The notes under the pieces: model-generated
What the model saw: the letters and a program-made list of their open reading frames with translations, nothing else
Database searches by the model: none
What the model was told of the DNA's origin: nothing
Assembly (NCBI GenBank): GCA_964492775.1
Contig: CAZBLH010000008.1
Span: 1 to 64,000 of the forward strand
Direction: 5' to 3'
Length of the DNA: 64,000 nt
Origin: WRDS01 sp964492775
GTDB lineage: Bacteria; Actinomycetota; Coriobacteriia; Anaerosomatales; PHET01
Position numbers and translations under genes: made by a program
Shown: one piece after another, positions 32,356 through 41,989 of the stretch
Layout: each line of letters starts with the position of its first letter
How positions within the stretch are numbered: position 1 is the first letter of the stretch

Positions 32356-33594
32356 CTAGGCGGCCAGCGGGTCGCCGAAGTACCGCCAGAAGATCAGCCA
32401 GAACGACGTGTTGCCGTGCAGGTGCGGCGTGTACCGGTACAGCGCGAACGTCGCGCTGTTCGTGGGCATGACCACGCTGCCGTCGATGTTGAGCTCGGCA
32501 CCGGGTTTCCACCGCTTTGCGTTCGCGTCCAGGCTCTTGGCCCCATACCAGATCTGGTTGCCGAACCCGCGGTACTGGTTGAGCGTCGCCGAGTCGGTCT
32601 TCCCGCATCCCATCGCCCAATCCAGCGCGTTCTGTGTGGGCGCGCTACGGCTCAGCAGCGACTGCTCCTTCTGTAGCGTCGCAAGTATCACCTCGGGATT
32701 GACGTTCCAGGCTGCCGAGGCTTCAGCGATCATCTGCGCAGCGCTCTTGACCTGGCCCTGGTAGTCGGCGACACGCAGGCTGGCAAGCCTGCCCGGCTGC
32801 TTCTCCAGAAACGCCTGGATGTCCATCACCGACATCGTGTTCACCGCGCGGAACCGCTCCTGCGAAATGATAGTGTCCGGGGCGAAACTCGCGTCGGGAT
32901 TCCCTGGAATCTGTACCGCTGCGGCCTCGCGCATCATCCGGGCGATGTCCTCGCCCAGTTCGATGGCGCGCGCCTGCTGGGCGTCGATCTCCGCCTCGAT
33001 GCGCTGCCGTCGCTCATCGGCGTCGACCTGCAGACTCTGCAGCTGCTCGATCCTGCGTGCGAGCGTCTCCTGCAGGTACAGGCTCTCCTGCTGCTCCTCG
33101 CGCACGGACTGGATCAGGTGCGCATCGTGACGGCTTGCTGCCGTGAGATAGCTCATGCGGTCGATGAGATCGGGGATCGAATCGGCAGTGAACAGGAGCT
33201 GGACGATGACGAGCCGGTCGCCGCGGTAGAGCTCGATCACCCGCGCCGACAGGGCACGCCGAGCGCTCATCAGCGAGCCACTCTGCTCTTCGATCTGGGC
33301 CGTGACCTCGGCGATGTCAGCCTCGGTCTGCGAGATCTGGCGCCCCATCGAGACGTACTCGGCCATCTCCACGGCGAGCTCCTGGCGCATACGCTCCAGC
33401 TCGGCGACGGCGGCGGCTTTCTCGGCCTTCTTCGACTCGATCGTCTCGGTCGACACCTCGCCCGCAGGAGACGCGGGCTCAGCGAAGGCGCGGGCGGGGG
33501 CGAGGCTCGGCGCGAGCAGGCACGCGGTCAGCAACACGCCGACTCCGGTCGCCACACGCGCTCTGTTGAGCCATCCGCTCATCTCGTCCCACAT
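32356..33594 (-). CDS. secreted coiled-coil protein with lysozyme-like C-terminus
   Basis: 412-aa exported wall protein. The signal peptide (~1-38, ending ARAFA) is followed by a PcsB-like coiled coil (~48-225, with the ELYRGDRLVIVQLLFTADS motif of that arm). The C-terminal ~150 residues resemble a lysozyme/transglycosylase-like fold: AWNVNPEVILATLQKEQSLL places a Glu in the usual catalytic helix, and YTPHLHGN-SFW is near the end. It likely cleaves or binds glycan strands. ATG at 33594; an ATG at 33582 is equally possible. Convergent with the HD-GYP gene. Confidence 0.82.
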   Translation of the reverse strand: MWDEMSGWLNRARVATGVGVLLTACLLAPSLAPARAFAEPASPAGEVSTETIESKKAEKAAAVAELERMRQELAVEMAEYVSMGRQISQTEADIAEVTAQIEEQSGSLMSARRALSARVIELYRGDRLVIVQLLFTADSIPDLIDRMSYLTAASRHDAHLIQSVREEQQESLYLQETLARRIEQLQSLQVDADERRQRIEAEIDAQQARAIELGEDIARMMREAAAVQIPGNPDASFAPDTIISQERFRAVNTMSVMDIQAFLEKQPGRLASLRVADYQGQVKSAAQMIAEASAAWNVNPEVILATLQKEQSLLSRSAPTQNALDWAMGCGKTDSATLNQYRGFGNQIWYGAKSLDANAKRWKPGAELNIDGSVVMPTNSATFALYRYTPHLHGNTSFWLIFWRYFGDPLAA

Positions 33595-33700
33595 CTACGC
33601 AAGCCATGCGCCACGGTGCTGCTGCGCATCCTCCCGGTGTATCGGGAAACGGCACCCGCAGATCAACCCGGCAAGCGGGCGTAACCGGCCTGCCGTGAGC

Positions 33701-34111
33701 CTACAGTTCCCAGTCTCCAGCGGCCTCCGGCTGGTACAGGATCGAGGCAATACGCAGGCGGCGCACCCCGGACGGAACCTCCCACTCGATGATGTCACCC
33801 TCCGAGTAGCCGAGGATCGCGGTACCGACCGGCGCAATCACCGAGATGGCCCCCGCATCGATGTCAGCGTTCTCCGGGAATACGAGCGTGAACGTCATCT
33901 GCTCGGAGGAGTCGACATCCTCGAGAAGGACCTTCGAGTTCATCGTGACCACATCGGCAGGCACGTCCTGAGGGGCGACAACACTCGCGCGCGACAGCTC
34001 GGCTGCAAGATCATCGAGATGGCTGGCATCGCGTCCCGGATGTGCCTCGGCAATCAGCTTCTCGATACGCTGCTTGTCGTACTCGGTGATGTAGATGGTC
34101 CGTTGTTTCAC
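33701..34111 (-). CDS. Rnk/GreA-GreB family transcription factor
   Basis: 136-aa protein of the Gre-factor superfamily resembling Rnk (regulator of nucleoside diphosphate kinase). It has a short N-terminal helix pair (ITEYDKQRIEKLIAEA) in place of the long Gre coiled coil and a C-terminal FKBP-like Gre domain with SVIAPVGTAILGYSEGDIIEWEVPSG (cited in part). Such proteins bind RNA polymerase and may compete with GreA/DksA. The start was set at GTG 34111, with GGAGG 5 nt upstream. Confidence 0.88.
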   Translation of the reverse strand: MKQRTIYITEYDKQRIEKLIAEAHPGRDASHLDDLAAELSRASVVAPQDVPADVVTMNSKVLLEDVDSSEQMTFTLVFPENADIDAGAISVIAPVGTAILGYSEGDIIEWEVPSGVRRLRIASILYQPEAAGDWEL

Positions 34112-34203
34112 GACTACCTCCGATGAAGGCCAAAACAATAGTATGCCCTGTCTGGTCGCCGAAAGGCTAGCGTGCTGCAGGAACGCGAGTCGGGCGGTGC
34201 GCC

Positions 34204-35298
34204 TCAGCGAGCCAGCCTGCGCGCCTCAAGGAAGCTCGCCAGCCGCTCGAGTCGCCAGTCCCCCGCCATCATCTGGCTGACCAACTGATAACGCACCGGC
34301 GCGTACACGTAATCGAACGAGCCGACGAAGGTGACCAGGTTCTTGCTGAAGCTCCGCTTGTAGTTCAGCACGCCCCACTCGCCGTCTCTGCGGTCCCAAG
34401 GAATCTGCCCACCGGAAGCGACGATGTCTCGAACCTCGCCGGGCGCTCCCCACAGGTCAAACGTATGACACCCCATCTTCTTCGACCACCGTGCGAGTTC
34501 CCAGAGTAGCGCTGAGGAGGGGCTGATTCCCTTGATGCGCATCGACGCACCGGGGCCAGGTCCGGCCGCGTAGCCGCCGAATCGATAGGCGCAGTACGCC
34601 GATACCGGACGGCCGTCGTACTCGGCGATCAGCAGGTGGGCCATGTCCTTCTCGGCAAGCATGGAATACTCGGTCTCGTAGTGCTCGAAGGAACGGATGT
34701 TCACGCCCGTTCGTTCGGAGGCGTCCCGCATGATCTCGTAGACGAGCGGCATGTCGGGCAGCCCGCCTACACGCCAGCTCACGCCCTTGCCGCCACCGGA
34801 GCGGATCGAACTGCGGAGACCGCGCGAGAAGCTCGCAAGCATCTCCTCCTCTGACGGGCGCAGGTCGAGCAGCACCGTGGCCTGGGGCGTCATCGGGTGC
34901 GTGCTCTCACGGAATCCCAGATCCCGCATGGCCTGCCGGTTCTGCGCGCTGTCCGACAGCGGCGGCACGACCTTGGTGAAGACGGCGTTCGAGTCCCGGG
35001 CGATCTCGTGAAGCGTGCCGAAAAGGAGCGCGGCGACCTCGGGGTCCAGCCAGTCTCCGACGGGGCCTCTCGGCACATAACCGATTGATCCGGCGCGCGC
35101 CGGCAGGCGACGCACCATCATCTGAGCGGCGGCCGCGGGCCTCCCAGCTTCTTCAACGAGCACGCGGTGGACTTCCCAGCCGAGACGGCTGCGAATCTCG
35201 CCCCATTGCCACGACTGCATGATGACAGCCGAGTCCTCGCGGGCGACGAATTCGTCCCAGGCCTCGGCCTCGTCGGGACCAGCTATGCGCGCTCGCAT
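34204..35298 (-). CDS. FemAB family aminoacyltransferase (copy 2)
   Basis: 364-aa FemA/FemB-type protein, predicted to add amino acids from aminoacyl-tRNA to lipid II stem peptides at the cytoplasmic membrane. Two GNAT-like domains are visible, with IMQSWQWGEIRSRLGWE at the N-terminus, FSRGLRSSIRSGGGKGV near the middle, and FDLWGAPGEV plus FDYVYAPVRYQLVSQ near the end. It is closely similar in layout and motifs to the next upstream gene, suggesting tandem duplication. ATG start. 36 bp downstream of copy 1. Confidence 0.9.
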   Translation of the reverse strand: MRARIAGPDEAEAWDEFVAREDSAVIMQSWQWGEIRSRLGWEVHRVLVEEAGRPAAAAQMMVRRLPARAGSIGYVPRGPVGDWLDPEVAALLFGTLHEIARDSNAVFTKVVPPLSDSAQNRQAMRDLGFRESTHPMTPQATVLLDLRPSEEEMLASFSRGLRSSIRSGGGKGVSWRVGGLPDMPLVYEIMRDASERTGVNIRSFEHYETEYSMLAEKDMAHLLIAEYDGRPVSAYCAYRFGGYAAGPGPGASMRIKGISPSSALLWELARWSKKMGCHTFDLWGAPGEVRDIVASGGQIPWDRRDGEWGVLNYKRSFSKNLVTFVGSFDYVYAPVRYQLVSQMMAGDWRLERLASFLEARRLAR

Positions 35299-35334
35299 CC
35301 TCTGACCACCCCGAGACTTCGGCCGCTCGTGGAG

Positions 35335-36444
35335 CTACCGGCGGACGGTCCGTGCTTCAATCCAGCTCGAGACGCGCTCAAGTCTGGAGTCTCCGGCGAG
35401 GAACTGGCTAACGAGTTGGTAGCGCATGGGCGCGAAGACGTAGTCGAACGAACCGACGAACGTCACGACATCTTTGCTGAAGCCGCGCTTGAACTTGAAG
35501 ACGCCCCACTGTCCGTCCGTGCGTTCTTCGGGAATCTCGGCTCCTTCGGCTTTCATCTTCCTGACCTCACCGGGAATGCCCCACAGGTCGAACATATCGC
35601 ATCCACGTTCTTTAGCCCACTTGACCTGCTCCCAGATGAGCAGGACGTTCGGGTTCAGGTTTGCGCGGTCGGCCGAGGACCCGCCGTGGAAGTAGGCGGC
35701 CCAGCCTCCGAAGGTGTAGGCGATATGCGCCGCCACTGGCTTGCCATCATGCTCGGCAATCACAAGCAGCGCCCGGTCAGAAGCATCGAACACTGAGAAT
35801 TCGGCGACAAAGCGCTCCTGTGCACGCACCGTCATGCCGGTGCGCTTGAACGTCTCGAACATCAGCTCGTAGAAGATCGGGATATCATCCACGCCACCCC
35901 TGCGAACACTCAGGCCCTTGCGCTCTGCAGCGTTGATCTTGTTGCGAGTCGAGCGGCTGAAGCCCTTGAATATGTCCTCAAGGGGCCGGGACAGGTCCAG
36001 GAATACGGTCGCCTCTGGCTGAATGGGATGCACGCTCTCCCGAAAGCCCCGGTCAGTCATGGCGCGACGGTTCTCCGGGCTGTCTATCCACGGCGGCTCG
36101 ACCTTGAGGAAGATGGCGCGATGCTCTTGGGCGATTTCGCGCAGCTTCTCGTACAGGAGGTCGAGGGTGTCGGGCTCCTCGGAAATGACGACAGGGCCGC
36201 GCGGGACGTGCACTACCGAACCCATCCCCAGCGGGAACTCCTTGATGAACACCTGCGCCGCAGCCAGCGGCCCGGCATCGCCGGAGACCATGACGCGGTG
36301 AGGCTCCCACCCCAGGGTCGACTTGAACTGTCCGTAGCCCCACGACTGCATCAGCCCGAAGCAGTCGCATTGGGCGACGAAGCGGTCCCACTCTTCCGCA
36401 TCAACGTCATCGACCGAGACCCTCAACACGGCTCCCCGATTCAT
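35335..36444 (-). CDS. FemAB family aminoacyltransferase (copy 1)
   Basis: 369-aa FemAB paralogue of the neighbouring gene. It shares LMQSWGYGQFKSTLGWEPHRV, FSRSTRNKINAAERKGL, FDLWGIPGEVRK and FDYVFAPMRYQLVSQFLAGD. Two tandem copies, each likely adding one residue or acting at a different position, would fit an interpeptide bridge in the cell wall; the actual amino acid cannot be read from sequence. The start was set at ATG 36444 (AGGA 6 nt upstream). Confidence 0.9.
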   Translation of the reverse strand: MNRGAVLRVSVDDVDAEEWDRFVAQCDCFGLMQSWGYGQFKSTLGWEPHRVMVSGDAGPLAAAQVFIKEFPLGMGSVVHVPRGPVVISEEPDTLDLLYEKLREIAQEHRAIFLKVEPPWIDSPENRRAMTDRGFRESVHPIQPEATVFLDLSRPLEDIFKGFSRSTRNKINAAERKGLSVRRGGVDDIPIFYELMFETFKRTGMTVRAQERFVAEFSVFDASDRALLVIAEHDGKPVAAHIAYTFGGWAAYFHGGSSADRANLNPNVLLIWEQVKWAKERGCDMFDLWGIPGEVRKMKAEGAEIPEERTDGQWGVFKFKRGFSKDVVTFVGSFDYVFAPMRYQLVSQFLAGDSRLERVSSWIEARTVRR

Positions 36445-36478
36445 CAAAGGTCCTAGGTGTCTTCTAAGTCCCATCATC

Positions 36479-36961
36479 TCACACAGCACGTCTGTACTGC
36501 GCAAACCATACCCAGAGGAAGGCGATGGTCATCAGGATGAGTCCCGCGCCATCGAAGACGGCGAAGCGACCGACGGAGACAGCGAGGCGCTCGCCCCCAC
36601 CCGACAGCCCGAACCTCAGCACCAGATCGCCCGCGACCGCGATCGCCTGTTGGACGAGCACAACCCCGAAAAGCGCGAGATGCCGAGAAGGGCCTGCGAT
36701 CACGAGCGGAAACGTCGCGTTCCACATCAAGAACAGCACGCCGACAGCCTGTACCGCCGTGGTCGCGCCGGAACCACTGATCTCGAAAGCCGCGGTGTAA
36801 CCGGCAGGACGTGCGATGAAGCTCACGGCCGCATGGATGTTTATGGCGAACACCGCTGCCACGGCGAGCCGAGCGAACCAGACCGACCACGCGGAAACGA
36901 CCGGCGACGCACCGCCAGGTAGGGCACCGTGAGACTCGTGGCTAGACCGCGACTGCTTCAT
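36479..36961 (-). CDS. small four-helix membrane protein
   Basis: 160-aa integral membrane protein not assigned to a family. Four hydrophobic segments are visible, for example WFARLAVAAVFAINIHAAVSF, VQAVGVLFLMWNATFPLVIAG and LILMTIAFLWVWFAQY. The ATG at 36961 lies inside the 3' end of the large CoA-activase gene (20-nt overlap), suggesting coupling. DoxX-like or related small membrane proteins have a similar outline, but no signature is clear. Confidence 0.72.
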   Translation of the reverse strand: MKQSRSSHESHGALPGGASPVVSAWSVWFARLAVAAVFAINIHAAVSFIARPAGYTAAFEISGSGATTAVQAVGVLFLMWNATFPLVIAGPSRHLALFGVVLVQQAIAVAGDLVLRFGLSGGGERLAVSVGRFAVFDGAGLILMTIAFLWVWFAQYRRAV

Positions 36962-39900
36962 CTTCGGCCCGATCGGGCCCGGGTGCGCAGTGCGCAGACG
37001 AGCGGTGGCCCTGCTTGGCGAGGCCCGTGGGCGGCTCGGCCGAGGCATCGTGCCCGTAGTGGCGCTCCTTGGCGGTGGCGACCATGAGCTTGATTCGGTT
37101 GAGCTGGTTCGTCTGGCTGGCACCGGGATCATAGTCTATCGCGACGATGTTGGCCTCGGGGTGCAGCCGGCGAATCTCCTTGATGACGCCCTTCCCCACC
37201 ACGTGATTGGGCAGGCACCCGAACGGCTGCACGCACACGATGTTGGGAACGCCCGCCGAGGCGAGCTCCCGCATCTCGGCGGTGAGCAGCCAGCCCTCGC
37301 CCATCAGGTTGCACAGCGACAGCACCTCGCTCGCCAGCTCGCGCAGCCGCGAGATGGCGACGGGCTCCTCGAAGCGCTCGCTGCGGGCGAACGCCGCTGA
37401 CGCCGGCCGGCGCAGCGCCTCGAGCATCCCGGTCGCCGCCAGCGCAATCGCCTTGTCCTTGCGCGGCGTGCCGAGCACTGGCCGGTTGATGATGCCGCCG
37501 AGGCACGAGTAGATGAGGAACCCCATCAGGTCGCCGACGGTCGCCTCGCATCCTTCGTCTTCGATGAGCTCGACGACCCGGTTATTCGCGTCCGGGTGAT
37601 ACTTCACGAGGATCTCGCCGACGACACCGACACGAGGACGCCGCTCGCCACTGATGGGCAGCGCGTCGAAATCGGCGACGATGGCCCGCAGGTCCCTGCG
37701 GTAGGTGATCGGGTTGAACCGCTTATGGAGGCGAAGCTTCAGCCGCTCGTTCCAGGTCCGGTAGAGCGCCTCGGCAGAGCCCGGCTCGATCTCGTAGGGC
37801 CGCGTCCGGTACAGACAGCGCATGAGCGTGTCGGCATACACGATCGCGGCAAGGCCGTTCACGAGCAGCGGCAGGGTGATCGAGAAGCCCGGCGTGCGCT
37901 CCCCGGTGATCCCCGGGCTCAGCGAGATGACCGGCACGTGAGCCATACCCGCGTCGGCCAGGGCCTTGCGTAGAAGGCCGATGTAGTTCGTCGCTCGGCA
38001 GATGCCGCCCGTCTGGCTGATGAGCACCGCAGTGCGGTCCAGGTCATACTCGCTGGACTTCAGCGCCTCCATCAGCTGCCCGATTGCCATGAGCGCCGGG
38101 TAGCAGGCGTCGTTGTTGACGTGGCGCAGCCCTTCCTCGACGGCGCCCGGGCCGGCGGTCTCGAGCACCCGCATGTTGTAGCCCGCCGAAACGAAGGCCT
38201 CGCTCAGCAGGTCGAAGTGCATCGGCGCCATCTGCGGCACGAGAATCGTGTAGCGCTCGTCGCGCATACGCTCGGTGAACTGCGTCCTCGGCGCGGGCGT
38301 GAAGGCGGTGCTCTCGCGCCTCGGCGCTCCTGTGCGGTCACGCTCGTCCAGCGCGGCGACGAGCGAGCGAATCCTTATGCGCGCCGCGCCGACGTTGTTG
38401 ATCTCGTCAATCTTGAGCACGGTGTGGATCTTGTGCGCCTGCGCGAGCACCTCGGTGACCTGGTCGGCGGTGATCGCGTCGATGCCACACCCGAACGAGT
38501 TCAGCTGTACGAGGTCGAGGTCGTCTCGGCTGGCGGCAACGGACGCTGCCGCGTACAGGCGGGTGTGGTAAGTCCACTGGTCGAACACGCGCAGCGGCCG
38601 GGGCGCGGCATCCATCCACGCGACGCTGTCCTCGGTGAGGACCGCAAGCCCGAGCCGAGCGATCATCGTCGGGATTCCGTGGTTGATCTCAGGATCGACG
38701 TGGTACGGCCGACCGGCGAGGATGATGCCGCGGCCGCCGTTCGCCTCCATCCACTCAAGCGCGCGCCGGCCCTCGGCACGCACGTCCTCCTTGAACGCCT
38801 CGTCGGCGTGCCACGCCTCGGCGACCGCCTCGCGAGCCGCATCGAGCGTCACGCCCCAGTCGGCGAGCTCCTCGGCGAGACGCACCGGCAGGTACTCGCG
38901 GTCGTGGTACGGGAGAAACGGGTTGCGGAAGTCGACGTCCTTCTCGGCGAGGTTCTCGATGTTGAGCGCGAGCGCCTCGGGGTAGCTCTGGACGATGGGG
39001 CAGTTGAAGTTGTTGTCGGCGTGCGGGTCCTCGGCGCGCTCGAAGCGGATGCAGGGCATGAAGATGCGGCGTACGCCCCGCTCGATCAGGTTTTCGACGT
39101 GACCGTGGCTGAGCTTGGCCGGGTAGCAAACCGACTCCGAGGGCATCGAGTCGATGCCGTCCTCGTAGGTCGCCTTGGTGGTGGGGTCGGACAGCACAAC
39201 GCGGAAGCCGAGCCGCGTGAACAACGTGAACCAGAACGGGTAGTTCTCGTACATGTTGAGCGCGCGCGGGATACCGATCTCGCCGAGCGGGGCGTCGGCG
39301 GGCTCAAGCGGCTCGAAACCGAAAACGCGCTCGTACTTGTAGGCAAACAGGTCGGGCACTGCCGAGCCGGTCGCCGCGCCTACGACCAGCCCCTCGCCGC
39401 GCTCACAGCGGTTGCCCGACGTGAAGCGACGCTCCCCGTCGAAGCGGATGCGGGTAAGCGTGCAGGTGTTGGCGCAGCCTCGGCAGCGCGAGGTGCGCTG
39501 CTCGACGCGCAGCGACTCAAGCTCGGCCGGGGACAGCAGCGAACTCGACGAGTCCGTAGCCCGCTGCGCACGGTCGCGCGCGATGAGCGCCGCGCCCCAC
39601 GCGCCCATGAGCCCGGCGATGTCGGGGCGCACGACCTCGCGCCCGGTGATGAGCTCGAAGGCGCGGAGCACGGCGTCGTTGGAGAACGTGCCGCCCTGGA
39701 CGACGATGCGCCGTCCGAGCTCCGAGAAGTCGTTGATGCGGATGACCTTGTAGAGCGCGTTCTTCACGACCGAGTAGCACAGCCCCGACGCAATGTCAGC
39801 GACGCTCGCGCCCTCCTTCTGCGCCTGGCGCACGCGCGAGTTCATGAAGACGGTGCAGCGCGAACCCAGGTCCACGGGGCTCTCGGCGAACAGCGACTCG

Positions 39901-41291
39901 AAAGCGAACCGCTCGATAGAGAGCCCAAGCGAGTTCGCGAACGTCTCGAGAAACGAACCGCACCCGGACGAGCACGCCTCGTTCAAGAGGATGCGGTCGA
40001 TGACGCCATCCGAGAGGTGCAAGCACTTCATGTCCTGCCCGCCGATATCGAGCACGAAGTCGACGTCGGGAGCGAACTCGCGGGCGGCCCGCGCGTGCGC
40101 GATCGTCTCGATCTCGCCGGAGTCGACGCGCAACCCTGCGAGCAACAGCGCCTCGCCGTATCCGGTGACCGTCGAGGACGCGATACGCGCGCCCTCCGGC
40201 AGCGCGCGGTACAGCTCGCAGAGCGCCGAGCGCGCCGTCTCGATGATGTCACCGTGGTTGGAGCCGTAATGCGTGTGCAGGAGCTCGCCGCTCTCGCCGA
40301 TCACCGCCATCTTGAAGGTGGTCGAGCCGGCGTCGATCCCCAGGAACACGTCGCCCCGATACTCGGCCAGCTCCGAGCGGGGCACCGAGGCCTCGGCATG
40401 GCGGGCCGAGAACTCCGCGTAGTCGTCTTGCGACTCGAACAGCCGCGGCAGAACCTGCGAGTCGCGCGGCTCGTCGGAGAGCGAGGCGAGGCGCGCAAGT
40501 ACCTCATCGAGGTCGACCTCGGCAGTCTCGCGGGAGGTAAGCGCCGCACCCTTGGCGACGAACAGGTGCGCGTCAGCCGGGCAGATCGCCTCGTCTTCGG
40601 CGAGCGAGAGCGTGGTGGCGAAGCGCCTCCGCAGCTGCGGCAGGTAGTTGAGCGGCCCGCCGAGAAACACGACCTTGCCCCGGACCGGGCGACCGCATGC
40701 GAGCCCCGAGATCGTCTGGGTGACCACGGACTGCAGAACCGAGGCTGCGACGTCCTCCTTGCGCGCGCCGTCGTTGAGCAGCGGCTGGATATCGCTCTTC
40801 GCGAACACGCCGCAGCGCGCGGCGATGGGATAGATGATGGTGGCCCGAGCGGCAAGAGCGTCCAGGCCGGCAGCGTCGGTCTTGAGCAGCGCGGCCATCT
40901 GGTCGATGAACGCGCCCGTGCCCCCGGCACACGATCCGTTCATGCGCTCCTCGACGCTGCCGCGCAGGTATACGATCTTGGCGTCCTCGCCGCCGAGCTC
41001 GATGACCACGTCTGCCGAGGGCGCGAACTCGCGCACGGCCGCGCGCACGGCCACGACCTCCTGGACGAACCCGACGCCGAGACGGTCAGCGAGGCGCAGG
41101 CCCGCCGAGCCGGTGAGCACGAGGCGCACGGGGCTGCCGTCGGCGACCTCGCGTGCCTCGGAAAGCGCCTGCTCGACGGCGGCGCGCGTGTCCGAACGGT
41201 GTCGCCGGTAGCTCTGGTGCAGCACCCGGTGCCGCTCGTCAGTGATGACCATCTTCACGGTCATCGACCCGATGTCTATGCCTATGTACAT
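36942..41291 (-). CDS. giant fused acyl-CoA dehydratase activase-related protein
   Basis: 1449-aa cytoplasmic protein of the 2-hydroxyglutaryl-CoA dehydratase activator (BadF/BadG) superfamily. It begins with two ASKHA ATPase domains (MYIGIDIGSMTVKMV at ~1; VFLGIDAGSTTFKMA at ~317). NEACSSGCGSF (~470) is the activator Fe-S motif. CRGCANTCTLTRI (~635) looks like another Cys cluster. DUF2229 follows (~690-900), then HgdB-like segments to the end. The activator drives ATP-dependent low-potential electron transfer; the fused form's substrate is unknown. The start was set at ATG 41291, the conserved N-terminus. Confidence 0.9.
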   Translation of the reverse strand: MYIGIDIGSMTVKMVITDERHRVLHQSYRRHRSDTRAAVEQALSEAREVADGSPVRLVLTGSAGLRLADRLGVGFVQEVVAVRAAVREFAPSADVVIELGGEDAKIVYLRGSVEERMNGSCAGGTGAFIDQMAALLKTDAAGLDALAARATIIYPIAARCGVFAKSDIQPLLNDGARKEDVAASVLQSVVTQTISGLACGRPVRGKVVFLGGPLNYLPQLRRRFATTLSLAEDEAICPADAHLFVAKGAALTSRETAEVDLDEVLARLASLSDEPRDSQVLPRLFESQDDYAEFSARHAEASVPRSELAEYRGDVFLGIDAGSTTFKMAVIGESGELLHTHYGSNHGDIIETARSALCELYRALPEGARIASSTVTGYGEALLLAGLRVDSGEIETIAHARAAREFAPDVDFVLDIGGQDMKCLHLSDGVIDRILLNEACSSGCGSFLETFANSLGLSIERFAFESLFAESPVDLGSRCTVFMNSRVRQAQKEGASVADIASGLCYSVVKNALYKVIRINDFSELGRRIVVQGGTFSNDAVLRAFELITGREVVRPDIAGLMGAWGAALIARDRAQRATDSSSSLLSPAELESLRVEQRTSRCRGCANTCTLTRIRFDGERRFTSGNRCERGEGLVVGAATGSAVPDLFAYKYERVFGFEPLEPADAPLGEIGIPRALNMYENYPFWFTLFTRLGFRVVLSDPTTKATYEDGIDSMPSESVCYPAKLSHGHVENLIERGVRRIFMPCIRFERAEDPHADNNFNCPIVQSYPEALALNIENLAEKDVDFRNPFLPYHDREYLPVRLAEELADWGVTLDAAREAVAEAWHADEAFKEDVRAEGRRALEWMEANGGRGIILAGRPYHVDPEINHGIPTMIARLGLAVLTEDSVAWMDAAPRPLRVFDQWTYHTRLYAAASVAASRDDLDLVQLNSFGCGIDAITADQVTEVLAQAHKIHTVLKIDEINNVGAARIRIRSLVAALDERDRTGAPRRESTAFTPAPRTQFTERMRDERYTILVPQMAPMHFDLLSEAFVSAGYNMRVLETAGPGAVEEGLRHVNNDACYPALMAIGQLMEALKSSEYDLDRTAVLISQTGGICRATNYIGLLRKALADAGMAHVPVISLSPGITGERTPGFSITLPLLVNGLAAIVYADTLMRCLYRTRPYEIEPGSAEALYRTWNERLKLRLHKRFNPITYRRDLRAIVADFDALPISGERRPRVGVVGEILVKYHPDANNRVVELIEDEGCEATVGDLMGFLIYSCLGGIINRPVLGTPRKDKAIALAATGMLEALRRPASAAFARSERFEEPVAISRLRELASEVLSLCNLMGEGWLLTAEMRELASAGVPNIVCVQPFGCLPNHVVGKGVIKEIRRLHPEANIVAIDYDPGASQTNQLNRIKLMVATAKERHYGHDASAEPPTGLAKQGHRSSAHCAPGPDRAEDEAVAV

Positions 41292-41383
41292 CTCGTTGCC
41301 GAGGCTCCACTGTCCGCGAGATACGTCCTTGCGAATGAAGCACCATACCACCCGATCAGGGCAGCACGGCACTACTCGGAGAA

Positions 41384-41989
41384 CTACTCGACGATAGCGG
41401 TCTCACCCGTCTTGGCATCCACACCGATGGTCGAGGTCGTCGCGCCGCTGTCGCCCGGATCAAGGGCGACGTACCAGCGGAAGGCTTTCGACCCAGAGGT
41501 ACTGGTCGAAGGGATGTAGGTCTGGAAGCCCATCACGTAGGCACGCGGATCACCCTTGGCGCCGCTGGCTTCGATAGCCTTCTTGAGCGCGGCGTCCGAG
41601 TCGATCTTCCAGGTCTTGAAGTCGCTCGGCACCTCGTCCCACTCTTGTTCGGTGAGCCCACCGGTGCCGTACTCGGAGGTGCCGAGCGTCTGGCCTTTGG
41701 CGGCTATGACGAGGTAGGTCTTGTCCGTCTCTGGCGAGCCAAAGAGGTACGACCACACCGGGGTGCTCGTCGTGCTGGCCGACTGAGCTGTCTGTACGAC
41801 GAGGAGCTTCGCATCCGGTGCGAGCGAGGTGACCGCCGATTCAGCGACCGCGTAGTTCGCACGCGCCGTGTCGGTGGATACCGGCTCCTCGGCCTTCTCG
41901 CCACACCCGGTCAGGCCCGTCGCGACGAGCAGGAAGAGAACGGATACGGCGGCGACAGCGAACCACTTCGCCGAGCATGCACGATGCAT
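41384..41989 (-). CDS. predicted lipoprotein
   Basis: 201-aa exported lipoprotein of unknown function. An N-terminal hydrophobic stretch ends in the lipobox LTGC, then a low-complexity linker EKAEEPVSTD. The rest is a compact domain with two segments that resemble PepSY-like folds (for example VDAKTGETAIVE at the end). The start was set at ATG 41989. The upstream 320 bp is strongly structured. It sits upstream of the CoA-activase gene on the same strand with a 92-bp gap. Confidence 0.78.
   Translation of the reverse strand: MHRACSAKWFAVAAVSVLFLLVATGLTGCGEKAEEPVSTDTARANYAVAESAVTSLAPDAKLLVVQTAQSASTTSTPVWSYLFGSPETDKTYLVIAAKGQTLGTSEYGTGGLTEQEWDEVPSDFKTWKIDSDAALKKAIEASGAKGDPRAYVMGFQTYIPSTSTSGSKAFRWYVALDPGDSGATTSTIGVDAKTGETAIVE

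Noticed and set aside
38121..41519. A very long (over 1100-codon) open frame on the plus strand opposite the CoA-activase gene
   Set aside because: It is an antisense shadow of a high-GC gene: its translation is Arg/Glu/Asp/His-rich with no domain motifs, while the minus strand shows clear ATPase and Fe-S motifs.
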